DNA from: Hofstenia miamia
Lineage: Eukaryota > Xenacoelomorpha > Acoela
Reading direction: 5' to 3'
Assembly (NCBI GenBank): GCA_004352715.1
Contig: SCFE01000076.1
Location: forward strand, 1,256,210-1,320,209
DNA: 64,000 bases
Position 1 is the stretch's first letter; every line of letters begins with the position of its first letter. The notes under the pieces are model-generated. The model did no database searches. It was given only the letters and a program-made list of their open reading frames with translations, and was not told the DNA's origin. Shown piece after piece: positions 1-10,783 of the stretch. The position numbers and the translations under genes are program-made.

Positions 1-6
1 TTTTAC

Positions 7-76
7 AGATTCGTAGTGTAAGACAACACAGTCGTTTCTAATATGGAAATTACAGGTTTAAATCCTGTCGGATCTG
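7..76 (+). tRNA. tRNA-like gene with CUA anticodon (putative amber-suppressor type or tRNA-derived repeat)
   Basis: The sequence folds into a full cloverleaf. The acceptor stem is 7-13 with 69-75 (7 bp, one G-U). The linker is T14 A15, the usual U8/A9 positions. The D stem is 16-19/26-29 with a 6-nt loop. The anticodon stem is 31-35/43-47 with one mismatch, loop TTCTAAT, and anticodon CTA at 38-40 after the invariant T33-equivalent. The T stem is 52-56/64-68 (5 perfect bp) with loop TTTAAAT. Position 76 is the discriminator and TTTTT at 78-82 is a Pol III terminator. G18G19 and C56 are both missing, so the D-loop/T-loop contact is lost. This is typical of divergent, mitochondrial-like or SINE-derived tRNAs. 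A CUA anticodon would read UAG. Function is inferred only. A tRNA-derived repeat is the main alternative. Confidence 0.5.
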
Positions 77-82
77 CTTTTT

Positions 83-880
83 GAAATGCTCCTTTATTTT
101 TGCAAACAACAATTTGAAATAATATACCTGCAGGCGTACCAGTGTAAAATAAAAATCAGAAACATTAGCGATTTTTGTTTAACACCTGGATGATATAAAG
201 TTCTGTATTGTATTTGTAAATAGCAAACCAATGTGATGCATTATTACGATTTTTCCAGATTCCTGGTCCCCCTAGAGTAATATACTCAAGTATTAACTGC
301 CTTTAATGCAGGGGTGTCATGAGAGAGCTGACTCCCATTCATTGTTGCCAGGCTAATTCTACATTCTAGTAAAATACACATAAAAAAATTACATTCAACA
401 TTTTCAAAGTTAAAACAACTCTTGATTACTGCTAAAAGGAATAAAATCATTTGCCAGCACAAACAATGAATACTAGCTGATCATATCAGATATATAATAA
501 AAAATTAGCAAACAAATAATGAAGGAACGTGAAAAAATTATTACCTATTACAATAAACTACAAACTACAAAAATAATGAACATAATTAAGTTTCTATTTT
601 AAATCTAAACAGATTTTCAAAGGACTGCTAAATGTTTACTAAATGCAACTGGCGAACTTCAACATTTATAATTATAGCACATATATAGCACATATTTACA
701 TTTATTTACTTGTAATTCCATATTTCAGCAATCTTAATTACATAAGAAACTAATCAAAGTAGAGTTTAAAGAAATACATATATTTATTCAAATATATAAT
801 TACAATTTCATTGAAATTGTGTCTCTAATGGTATTTAATATTTTTTGACGTCAGACTTGGGGGAAGTGATGTTGGGGGAA
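83..880. other. AT-rich DNA without recognisable gene
   Basis: I see no open frame or repeat I can name here. Similarity to the Polinton interior begins only near 893. Confidence 0.5.
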
Positions 881-892
881 GTGTGACAGACC

Positions 893-1801
893 CATATTTG
901 CTATATTTTAATCATTTTAATAATAATGATAAATAATTTTTAAAAAATTTATTTTTATATTTTCAACTATTATCATGTATTGTTTGTCAAACCAGTGTTT
1001 CTATTTCCATTCACACGGATACTGAGTTGCATTAATCTCAAGGTAAGCTTCTATTTTCTATTAAAATTGTATGGTTAGTAATATTTCCTCTATAAATTTA
1101 TAATTACTCCATTTTTGTTTTATATTTTAAGCAAAGTGATAAATAATCCAGTTTATAATAAACACATTAGATATAATAGATCTTGTATTTTAAGCAAATG
1201 GTAATTTTTTACCAGATTTTTAACATGCTCTTGTAAAATAGCAAATTTTGCTAACACAATTTTTAGAATTTGAAAATTGTAATAAATTTTTCATGAATTT
1301 ACTATTTGATATTATTGTTGTTGTTGTAACCCATAATAAATGCAAAACATTTTCATATTTTATGCAAGCAATTTTTTTACTAATTGAAACATATTTTCAT
1401 GATTTACCGTATTTTCCTTATAAATTTACTAACACCATTTTGATATTGAAAATTGTAATGAGTTTTTCACGAACAAATTTACTAATTGATATTATTGCTG
1501 ATGATGAAACATATAATAAACGCAGAAGTGTGTTTTTGTTTGTAATTTTAAGCAAACAATAATTTTTTTTTACTAATTGAAACATATTTTCATTATTTAC
1601 TAACAACAATAATTTTTTACTAATTGAAACATATTTTCATGATTTACTAACAATGTTTGATTTTGCATTTTTTAAAAAAGCAATTGTTAATAAATATTTA
1701 ATTTAATTAACTTAAATTTAGCTGAAATTCAATGTAACATTTATATTATTACCATTTACAATAAAAATGCTAATATGAATTTTCATTAAAGACTGTCAAC
1801 T
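893..1801. repeat. Polinton-related non-coding DNA with degenerate tandem repeats
   Basis: Positions 897-1250 match 18977-19280 of the Polinton further right, in the same orientation. From about 1290 to 1660 a degenerate module built on an actaattgaaacatatttt core recurs at about 1378, 1571 and 1617. A related module recurs at about 1290 and 1477. The short open frames here are by-products of this repeat. Confidence 0.5.
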
Positions 1802-2996
1802 TATGCATATAATTGTGAGAATTAGCAATTTAATATTCTAACATGATATAAAAGATAGGGAGATACATGAATAATCTATTTTTAAATGAAATATAGCGTT
1901 GAAATATTGCTAATTACCAAAAAAAGTTCTAGCTATTTAAAATATAGAAAAGATTGTGTGAAAAATGAGGTAAATCAGTATACTAACATTCACAATAAGT
2001 TTTTATTACACACTAAACTTAGTCTGAAAAAAGTCACTTTGTTGTAAAAACAGCTGTGGATAATGATTACTAGATGGCTTCTCTGTTAATTGAACCAGCC
2101 CGCCAACAAGATCACTCTCGTCTCCCTTTTCTATTGCTTGTGAATATCATCATCTTGGCAAATAAAAAAACTCGTTTCTATCCAAATCTATGTGGATCCC
2201 ATCGCCATACCTTGTGTTCACCCTTCTGACATCTATCATGGTCCGCCATTCATAGACTTGGAGGTCTCCCACTTTGATTAAATTTGGAGGTTCTTTCACC
2301 TGATCTAACTTCTGATACACCCTCAGCATCATGTGTAAAAAATTTGGAGTTTTTGGCAAGGACATTTTTTTAAAAGATCTAATGATAAATTTTTCAATTT
2401 TCATCATTTTATACCATGAAAATTTGATATCCAATAAAAATCAAGAGTGAATAAATGCTAGAAGATCTGGAGGTTGGAAGCCAATAATTTTTTAGTAGGA
2501 ATGAATTTAATTTCCACTAGATGATGCTAATGAAATACAATACTCGACCAGCTAAATTTTTTTTAAACAAAAAAATATATCAATGTATATGACTATATGA
2601 ATTTACCATTTTTAGCTAGCCCATGTAAAGTTTCTAGAACAAAAAGTATTTAAGCAAGAATGTTATATAAATTTTGCTATGTTTTAACTTGAATTAGTTA
2701 TTTTTTAGTTTTTAACCTATGCCAGGTTTTTAGAATAACAAATATTTTAAGATTATGCAAAGTTGGTAATGTTGAAATGAATATCTATATATTAGTATTT
2801 TCTTGTACTTTGTTATTTAATTAGATGTATACATATACATGTATGTATAAAAAAGATAAACACTCAACAAACTACATTTTATTTATTTATCAACTATACA
2901 CAATTCTAAATGATGTCCATTGTTGAGAGAAAGTGTTACACATTTGTCTTTATCATCTAACATTGTAAAAATTTGCAAAATTACAAAGTCTATTTG
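1802..2996. repeat. left arm of 1.2 kb inverted repeat
   Basis: This arm is the reverse complement of 7863-9053 with very few differences. It contains a small OB-like gene and the 3' end of the 165-aa-type gene. The left sequence runs on to 3074 before a gap, while the right arm begins directly after a gap, so the true arms may be longer. Confidence 0.85.
2008..2434 (-). pseudogene. small Polinton OB-like protein, broken copy (left arm)
   Basis: The open frame is 2150-2434 (94 aa). The homologous region goes on to about 2008, where the right-arm copy stops. The core signature of the family is visible: a Trp, then an Arg-rich turn, then NTRYG, alternating hydrophobic strands, and a terminal FFYLP. 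Compared with the copy at 8526-8849 the frame ends early, because the codon after LPR has become TGA. Upstream of the core this copy is open where the right-arm copy is frameshifted, so neither copy is intact. I infer a single-stranded DNA binding role from the fold-like pattern and from the neighbouring PolB. No database family is claimed. Confidence 0.55.
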
Positions 2997-3074
2997 GAAG
3001 CCGTCTTTGTATATCTTATCAGTGTTTGCCATTAATATTTGCACTGAAGCAAGTGTATGTGGGAAATCATCTTC
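2883..3074 (-). CDS. C-terminal part of the 165-aa-type Polinton protein (5' part in gap)
   Basis: The last 64 residues match the end of the complete gene at 24868-25365 almost exactly. The rest is lost in the N run from 3075. The protein is unrecognised; see the full copy. Confidence 0.55.
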   Translation of the reverse strand, partial: EDDFPHTLASVQILMANTDKIYKDGFQIDFVILQIFTMLDDKDKCVTLSLNNGHHLELCIVDK

Positions 3075-3642
3075 NNNNNNNNNNNNNNNNNNNNNNNNNN
3101 NNNNNNNNNNNNNNNNNNNNNNNNNNNNNNNNNNNNNNNNNNNNNNNNNNNNNNNNNNNNNNNNNNNNNNNNNNNNNNNNNNNNNNNNNNNNNNNNNNNN
3201 NNNNNNNNNNNNNNNNNNNNNNNNNNNNNNNNNNNNNNNNNNNNNNNNNNNNNNNNNNNNNNNNNNNNNNNNNNNNNNNNNNNNNNNNNNNNNNNNNNNN
3301 NNNNNNNNNNNNNNNNNNNNNNNNNNNNNNNNNNNNNNNNNNNNNNNNNNNNNNNNNNNNNNNNNNNNNNNNNNNNNNNNNNNNNNNNNNNNNNNNNNNN
3401 NNNNNNNNNNNNNNNNNNNNNNNNNNNNNNNNNNNNNNNNNNNNNNNNNNNNNNNNNNNNNNNNNNNNNNNNNNNNNNNNNNNNNNNNNNNNNNNNNNNN
3501 NNNNNNNNNNNNNNNNNNNNNNNNNNNNNNNNNNNNNNNNNNNNNNNNNNNNNNNNNNNNNNNNNNNNNNNNNNNNNNNNNNNNNNNNNNNNNNNNNNNN
3601 NNNNNNNNNNNNNNNNNNNNNNNNNNNNNNNNNNNNNNNNNN
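3075..3642. other. assembly gap (568 N)
   Basis: Unknown sequence. By comparison with 24868-25365, the missing 5' end of the neighbouring minus-strand gene should lie here. Confidence 0.99.
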
Positions 3643-4498
3643 CAAAACATTTTAAATAAAATTCTAGATACATAATCAAATTTTACCTCATATATGCTTT
3701 AAATGAAAATTTTTAGTTATCAGAGAAAGAAATTGTGCATTTAGCAATAATTACAAATCAATCAGAAGTAAATCATTTTAAAGATGATCATCACAAATCA
3801 ACGAAAACAACTTATCCATTAATATCTTCATCAAAAAGATTCATATAAACACTACCATGTTTTTAGATTATAAAACTCTTGGTTTCCCCATAGCATATTG
3901 CATCTAAGTGCTTATAGATTTACTTAACACTATACTAAGAGCTGAGAATATGTTTACATGTCTCAGGCTAAGAAAAGAATTACCACCATGCTTAAATTTT
4001 ACCGCATTTTCCAGCCAGGGTTGTTTTGCAAAAATTGCCTAGAAACACATTAGTGATGTTTTTAACAGAAGCTTTTAATCTGTCACATTCAAGTGTACTC
4101 AATTTAAAACCTTTTTATTACTTCATCCAGAATCCTGCAAAGAGAACCTGTCAATCACATGAAAAGTTGACATTTTAAAGGCTTTTTACATTAAAACCCT
4201 CCCCCCACAAAATAAACAAGTTGTATTAAAAGCATTTTTTTAAAAGCTTTTCTTGGAGAACCTGTCAACATCAAATTAGTTAAAAGCTTTTTTTGCGTAA
4301 ACTCACCTACTGGAGATATTTTAAGTACCATGAATTGACTTTATCGCAAAAGTTTCCCCTAATTGATTTTACTTATCGCTAATTGGATATTCTCCATCCA
4401 ATCAAAACTCAATTTCTCCCACATTTAAATTTTTATTATCGTTGTTCATTATCATTTCAACTTTGGTTAAAAGCACTTTGTTTTCAACGTACTTTAAA
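3643..4498. other. non-coding DNA upstream of the PolB gene
   Basis: No gene is seen. The stretch from about 4100 resembles 25550-25838, the region upstream of PolB copy C. It is therefore the likely shared promoter or 5' flank of these PolB genes. Confidence 0.5.
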
Positions 4499-6862
4499 AT
4501 GTCTTTCATTAATGTGTCCGATTTTCTCTCTGCCTGGAACGCCAAATATGAGCAGATCATAGAAGAAACCCTTTAAAAAGTGACTCAGAAATTAGCTTTG
4601 ATGAAACCATGTAAGACATTCTTTTGTAAAATATATTATCTAAGAACTTTTTATTATATTCATAAAATTATATTTTAAATTTTAATCTAGAAAAATGTGT
4701 AATGTTTTTTGTATTAATCAAATTTTTTTAGCTTTGATAATATCCCGGAAGAACAAGAAAATTTCGAGGACTGGTCGCAAAATTTCGAAAATCAGGTCGA
4801 CAAAATGATGATAGAATGCAAATGCTCTCAAATTGGATCAGGTAAAAGCAACACCCAGGGTGTCAACAATGTTTCCACAAACAACAACAGTGCGTGAGTA
4901 CATAATATAGCATGTTTTTTTTGTGTTTACCATCTTTTCCAATATTAAAAATGCGATAGAGTTTTTACAATTTAAATAATCCAATACTCTTGTCAATGTT
5001 TTTTTTTAATTCAAAAATAATTTATTTTAATTGTCATGGCTATTTCCTAGCCATTATTTATTTTTTTTAAAATAAAACACATTTGCAATTTCATTGAAAA
5101 CAATTACTGATTTTTAATTAATTAATGAGATTTTAAAACTTTGCAGATGTATTTTTTCAAAATTTTATTGTTGATACTAGAACAAATCTTTGAAATTACA
5201 CAGATGTGTGTTTTATTATTTTTGTTATTATTTTTGACATTCTTACAGAATGTTAACACTTGTTTATTTGTTAAAATGTATTTTCATTTAAACATGTGTG
5301 TGCATTATCTGGCTTTTACTGAATACACTTTTTATAAATGTTTTCAATACACTATCTATTTTAAATAATTTCCATTTTGGAATGAATACTCAATTTATTT
5401 GTTAAAATGTCAATTTATACTCTCTGTTTATTATAGAACATCGAGTGTCTCCTCATTTGCAGTTTATTATTTAATATGCTACAAGATTACCAGCTCTCTC
5501 CATGCATTTTTATAATTGCATAATTATTTTTAAGTGTCTTGCATGCTCCATTAGTCATTCAGTGTTTCCTCAATACACATTTTAAATGTAATTAGTGTTT
5601 TACAGGAAGGGAGAGTTACCATTATTGAATGCTTATTTTTTTACATGTGCATGTGTTAATATCTATTTACATTACACTGACATATTTTTATCTAACACCC
5701 AGGTTTTTTTAGGGTGACTATGAGATGTTATTTATTTAGTTAAACATAAAATTGTTTAAAAGAGTTTTAAAAAATACGAGGTGTTATCACTTAATTTGAT
5801 TTTATTTTAAATAATGCCTTTGGGTGAATACTTGATTTATTTTGTTAAAATGTAATTTGGTTTAAACATGCATGTGTATTATTTGTTTTATATCTCTATT
5901 ACTGATTACATGTTTTACATACATTACTATTTTCCCTCTATACCATGTTTATGCATATTTTTTCTCTTTCTGGTTTATATATTTTTAAAATTCAAATGCA
6001 TGTCAAAAACAAAATTATTTCATCTTTGAAAAAACAAGTTGCATCTATGTTAAAATCTAAAATATTCTATCTGTGTTTTTTTAAATTTTTCCAATTTTCC
6101 CTCACACCTTACTAATACATGGTCTATTTAGACCAAAGACACTGTCTCAATATTTCTGTGGTTTGTGTCAATATAATAACCCCCACCCAAAACAAATGAG
6201 GTCACACCTTCACACGAGACATAAGCAAACAACAGTTAATTTTTGTTTGTTTTGCAAGATTTATTTTGGAAGCAAGGCTGAGCTACATAAACATTTTGAT
6301 AAAAACCATCCAAATGAGATTCCGTCAACTTCAACTTTGAATAATAATAGCCATGAATTTACCATACAGAGATCAGAGAATGCATGTCAAGGTGCTTATT
6401 GAAATTATTTATCCAACCAACTTAATTTGATTGATGTTTATGAGGCGTTTGCAAACCATTACAAGCCAATACATGAGGTAATTTCAAACAAGGTTTCCAC
6501 ACATTATTCTGCAAAAATTTATTTAACGTGTGAGATTGAGATGGTGTAACCCATTGAAAATAATGAAGAAAAGTCAGTGGTACTCCATCCAACATCTCAT
6601 CCTATATCAGTTTTCAGAGCAGGTCTAAGTGAAGCAAATTTCTATTACCTAGTTGACCAGATTGCAGGTTAGTATGTACGCAACAAGTGGGAGTGGGTTT
6701 ATTTAAAAAAACATCAACAGAGTTGGACTTCATGTTTCCAAATATCACCCAAGTCATTGAGGATCCAATATTCCACTACCTGGGCATCTTAGAAAAAACC
6801 ACTTCCTTGTAAATCCAAAAACAGGACAATCAAACCTCTGCTTTGTCTACTCTATCTTAGCC
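4499..6862 (+). pseudogene. protein-primed family B DNA polymerase gene, copy A (5' half, broken, runs into gap)
   Basis: The spliced layout is inferred from GT-AG borders shared with copy C: exon 1 4499-4610, exon 2 4732-4893, exon 3 from 6132. Exon 2 ends in phase 2, and joining it at the tttag acceptor (6130-6131) puts the zinc-finger frame in register. Exon 3 opens with two C2H2 fingers (CQYNNPHP... and FCLFCKIYF...). It then has the region leading to the LCFVYSILA motif, where the 1000-N gap starts. Damage: exon 1 has a 1-nt loss giving TAA after about 25 codons. Exon 3 has stops after ACQGAY and in the EIEMV stretch. A 5-nt loss near 6667 relative to copy B shifts the frame. Confidence 0.6.
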
Positions 6863-7862
6863 NNNNNNNNNNNNNNNNNNNNNNNNNNNNNNNNNNNNNN
6901 NNNNNNNNNNNNNNNNNNNNNNNNNNNNNNNNNNNNNNNNNNNNNNNNNNNNNNNNNNNNNNNNNNNNNNNNNNNNNNNNNNNNNNNNNNNNNNNNNNNN
7001 NNNNNNNNNNNNNNNNNNNNNNNNNNNNNNNNNNNNNNNNNNNNNNNNNNNNNNNNNNNNNNNNNNNNNNNNNNNNNNNNNNNNNNNNNNNNNNNNNNNN
7101 NNNNNNNNNNNNNNNNNNNNNNNNNNNNNNNNNNNNNNNNNNNNNNNNNNNNNNNNNNNNNNNNNNNNNNNNNNNNNNNNNNNNNNNNNNNNNNNNNNNN
7201 NNNNNNNNNNNNNNNNNNNNNNNNNNNNNNNNNNNNNNNNNNNNNNNNNNNNNNNNNNNNNNNNNNNNNNNNNNNNNNNNNNNNNNNNNNNNNNNNNNNN
7301 NNNNNNNNNNNNNNNNNNNNNNNNNNNNNNNNNNNNNNNNNNNNNNNNNNNNNNNNNNNNNNNNNNNNNNNNNNNNNNNNNNNNNNNNNNNNNNNNNNNN
7401 NNNNNNNNNNNNNNNNNNNNNNNNNNNNNNNNNNNNNNNNNNNNNNNNNNNNNNNNNNNNNNNNNNNNNNNNNNNNNNNNNNNNNNNNNNNNNNNNNNNN
7501 NNNNNNNNNNNNNNNNNNNNNNNNNNNNNNNNNNNNNNNNNNNNNNNNNNNNNNNNNNNNNNNNNNNNNNNNNNNNNNNNNNNNNNNNNNNNNNNNNNNN
7601 NNNNNNNNNNNNNNNNNNNNNNNNNNNNNNNNNNNNNNNNNNNNNNNNNNNNNNNNNNNNNNNNNNNNNNNNNNNNNNNNNNNNNNNNNNNNNNNNNNNN
7701 NNNNNNNNNNNNNNNNNNNNNNNNNNNNNNNNNNNNNNNNNNNNNNNNNNNNNNNNNNNNNNNNNNNNNNNNNNNNNNNNNNNNNNNNNNNNNNNNNNNN
7801 NNNNNNNNNNNNNNNNNNNNNNNNNNNNNNNNNNNNNNNNNNNNNNNNNNNNNNNNNNNNNN
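6863..7862. other. assembly gap (1000 N, default size)
   Basis: This gap separates the 5' half of PolB copy A from an inverted copy of the left-hand sequence. The join across it is unproven. Confidence 0.99.
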
Positions 7863-7976
7863 CAAATAGACTTTGTAATTTTGCAAATTTTTACAATGTT
7901 AGATGATAAAGACAAATGTGTAACACTTTCTCTCAACAATGGACATCATTTAGAATTGTGTATAGTTGATAAATAA
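7863..7976 (+). CDS. C-terminal fragment of the 165-aa-type Polinton protein, inverted copy
   Basis: The last 37 codons and stop of the gene seen complete at 24868-25365. The beginning is in the gap. The residues are the same as in the left arm. Confidence 0.5.
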   Translation, partial: QIDFVILQIFTMLDDKDKCVTLSLNNGHHLELCIVDK

Positions 7977-8525
7977 ATAAAATGTAGTTTGTTGAGTGTT
8001 TATCTTTTTTATACATACATGTATATGTATACATCTAATTAAATAACAAAGTACAAGAAAATACTAATATATAGATATTCATTTCAACATTACCAACTTT
8101 GCATAATCTTAAAATATTTGTTATTCTAAAAACCTGGCATAGGTTAAAAACTAAAAAATAACTAATTCAAGTTAAAACATAGCAAAATTTATATAACATT
8201 CTTGCTTAAATACTTTTTGTTCTAAAAACTTTACATGGGCTAGCTAAAAATGGTAAATTCATATAGTCATATACATTGATATATTTTTTTGTTTAAAAAA
8301 AATTTAGCTGGTCGAGTATTGTATTTTGTTAGCATCATCTAGTGGAAATTAAATTCATTCCTACTAAAAAATTATTGGCTTCCAACCTCCAGATCTTCTA
8401 GCATTTATTCACTCTTGATTTTTATTGGATATCAAATTTTCATGGTATAAAATGATGAAAATTGAAAAATTTATCATTAGATCTTTTAAAAAAATGTCCT
8501 TGCCAAAAATCCAAATTTTTTAAAC

Positions 8526-8849
8526 ATGATGCTGAGGGTGTATCAGAAGTTAGATCAGGTGAAAGAACCTCCAAATTTAATCAAAGTGGGAGACCTCCAA
8601 GTCTATGAATGGCGGACCATGATAGATGTCAGAAGGGTGAACACAAGGTATGGCAATGGGATCCGCATAGATTTGGATAGAAACAAGTTTTTTTATTTGC
8701 CAAGACGATATTTACAAGCAATAGAAAAGGGAGACGAGAGTGATCTTGTTGGTGCGCTGGTTCAATTAACAGAGAAGCCATCTAGTAATCATTATCCACA
8801 GCTGTTTTTACAACAAAGTGACTTTTTTCAGACTAAGTTTAGTGTGTAA
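8526..8849 (+). pseudogene. small Polinton OB-like protein, right-arm copy (107 aa open)
   Basis: The frame carries the family core in order: VGDLQVYEW, VNTRYG, an IRIDLDRN strand, and FFYLPRRYLQ. A polar C-terminal tail rich in Gln and Phe follows, and the stop is at 8847-8849. A 1-nt loss just upstream, in the run of Ts before the ATG, separates this frame from the earlier start used in the left-arm copy. The C-terminus here shows what the left copy has lost. Together with the copies at 17.7, 19.4 and 24.2 kb, it defines a paralogous family inside these elements. Confidence 0.55.
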
Positions 8850-9053
8850 TAAAAACTTATTGTGAATGTTAGTATACTGATTTACCTCATTTTTCACACA
8901 ATCTTTTCTATATTTTAAATAGCTAGAACTTTTTTTGGTAATTAGCAATATTTCATCGCTATATTTTATTTAAAAATAGATTATTCATGTATCTCCCTAT
9001 CTTTTATATCATGTTAGAATATTAAATTGCTAATTTTCACAATTATATGCATA

Positions 9054-9085
9054 CAGTATTGGTCAGAAATGATTGTACACCCCTA
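9054..9085. repeat. solo Tc1/mariner-like terminal motif
   Basis: The sequence beginning CAGTATTGGTCAG and running to TACACCCCT resembles Tc1-type inverted-repeat ends. It is preceded by TA. It sits exactly between the inverted-repeat arm and the Polinton TIR. No partner end or transposase lies nearby. Confidence 0.4.
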
Positions 9086-9109
9086 AAATATTTGTTTATA
9101 TTCAAAAAT

Positions 9110-9601
9110 TAATCATTAGAAATCATGGAAAACAGATCAACAAAACATAATGTGTGTTAAGGAATTTTGACAAAAGCAAAATACAGTTTTTTGAAATTTC
9201 GCAAATTACATTGTAAACATTGTATGTGTGTAGTCATTAGAAATCATGGAAAAAACAATAATGGGGTATATATTAACAAGATGCAATGTATGCAAACAAT
9301 TGTTACGTGTATATTAACATGAATGAAATTAGTCATATAAAACAGTGTAAACTAAATTGGCCATAATATGAATCATTTGTAAGCAAACCCATTTTAAAAA
9401 CCAATTAGTGATAAGTGTCAAATATGCATTAATGTTTTACCCTAACCTGTCAAAAAGCACTTTGCAAGCTGTCAAAACAAGTAGGTGAGTCAGCACTTAA
9501 AACAAGTTTCTGATATTCACTATCACGTGACATGTGACGTCATAAGCTCTGACCAATCAGAGGCGTTTTTGCGTGTTCTCCCATCATCCTATCTTACTAC
9601 T
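9110..9601. repeat. Polinton terminal inverted repeat, right end of the first element
   Basis: This matches the right TIR ending at 35489 and the reverse complement of the left TIR starting at 16813. It ends CTTACTACT at 9601. It carries TGACGTCA at 9535-9542 and CCAAT at 9553-9557. The next six bases, GACAGT (9602-9607), would be the target site copy, but the matching left end is not in the window. Confidence 0.7.
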
Positions 9602-9990
9602 GACAGTACAAAATTTTTACTAGTTGAGTAATGCATTTTTCATTAGGACATATTACAAGGTTTGTTTTGCTTAAAAAGGAGAAATTGAAATATAGTGAAA
9701 CAAACTTAAAAGTATACTTAAATTTTACAAAAAGAAACAAGAAAAAGAAGTTAGATTTCATTAAAAATTGAAACAATAGGATGCAATGCGATCATAATGG
9801 GAACAGTAATCTTTCAAATTCAACAAAAATGTTAAACATCTCATTAAATAATGCTTTAAACTTTCTGAAACCCATTCCAATCCCTTTTAAATAAAAAATT
9901 ATGTCTAGTAACTTATTTTCAAGTTAATAGGACAAAGGGTTCTCATAGAATGTGTTTTATATTGGAAATGTATTTTTATATTACTTTTAA
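9602..9990. other. flanking DNA without gene
   Basis: AT-rich, no coding signal seen. A 49-N gap follows (9991-10039). Confidence 0.5.
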
Positions 9991-10039
9991 NNNNNNNNNN
10001 NNNNNNNNNNNNNNNNNNNNNNNNNNNNNNNNNNNNNNN

Positions 10040-10102
10040 GACAGGATTTAAACCTGTAATTTCCGTATTAGAAACGACTGTGTTGTCTTACACTACGAAT
10101 CT
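10040..10102 (-). tRNA. second, inverted copy of the CUA tRNA-like gene (3' end in gap)
   Basis: This is the reverse complement of the copy at 7-76 and covers its nucleotides 7-69. The last acceptor bases and any terminator are lost in the N run ending at 10039. The one visible difference in the anticodon stem (C instead of T opposite G) turns a G-U pair into G-C, so pairing is kept. Similarity continues a few bases upstream of the acceptor stem, so the repeated unit is larger than the tRNA itself. Confidence 0.45.
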
Positions 10103-10167
10103 GTAAAATACTTTTTAGCAATAGACAAGCTACCCAAAATTATATATATATATATATACTTACAACT

Positions 10168-10783
10168 TTATAGCAATTTATTAAATATATGTTTTTTCCA
10201 AAAATCGATTGCGTTAGCAATTAGTGGGTATATGAAATCTCCATTAAATTCAACCTTAATGGGAGTCAATTGAAAATTGGTGGCATCCTTGTTTGGAATG
10301 CCAACACGAAATATTCCAGCATTCTTTTTAGCCATCAGCATCTGTAACTGGATTTGGCCATAGTACTTGGGGGTTAACTTGAAATTATCATCATAACTTC
10401 ACTTCAATTACATAGTCATGTGGTATATTTTACGCAAATATAAACCACATTTGTTAATCTAAAATAATGCTGATTAAGTCGCATATGTATGTCATGTAAA
10501 TTTATACATAACTATTAATTTTATCTGAGTACAAATATTTAGTTTTAGTACTAGCTATTATGTAATCATTCTGCTACCTCTATTCCATGAACATTTGAAA
10601 TGAGATCTATTATGTTCTGTTCAAATAAGAGGCCTCTTTTCATCGCTTGTGTTTGCAAGATCTTTCCTCCCAGCACTTTATTTACCAAACAACCATCTGG
10701 TGTTGAACATCTTGACATCTCATAAATTATCAATGCTGTTATGCAAACAAACCTGAATTTCTTCCATGTGTCACATCTTGATT
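10168..10783 (-). pseudogene. YqaJ/lambda-type exonuclease (PD-(D/E)XK), broken fragment
   Basis: The part nearest the gap (10566-10783) carries MSRCSTPDG and then KILQTQAMKRGLLFEQN, the usual N-terminal helices of YqaJ-like recombinases. A GTAGCA donor may end this exon at about 10576. The downstream part (10168-10430) has the catalytic-type IEVK strand, then after a 1-nt shift YYGQIQLQM, the conserved YYxQxQ helix, and a C-terminal tail ending at a TAA at 10168-10170. Family knowledge: these enzymes resect DNA for single-strand annealing and are common in viruses and mobile elements. The shift next to IEVK, and the absence of the SPDG Asp loop expected upstream of it, indicate decay. The 5' exons are in the gap. 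Confidence 0.6.

Larger units (their letters stand above)
7863..9053. repeat. right arm of 1.2 kb inverted repeat
   Basis: This arm is the reverse complement of 1802-2996. It starts exactly at the end of the gap and ends where a Tc1-like terminal motif begins at 9054. Confidence 0.85.

Noticed and set aside
7-76. The opposite-strand fold with anticodon UAG (Leu)
   Set aside because: On that strand the 2-nt linker lies between the T stem and acceptor stem instead of after the acceptor, and the T-run terminator is on the other side. The plus strand fits tRNA geometry better.
1248-1562. 104-aa hydrophobic protein
   Set aside because: Made of AT-rich degenerate repeats, with no conservation of frame in the related stretch at 23562-23900.
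6660-6675. An in-frame amber codon in PolB read by the CUA tRNA
   Set aside because: Comparison with copy B shows a 5-nt loss, so the TAG is a frameshift product, not a substituted sense codon.
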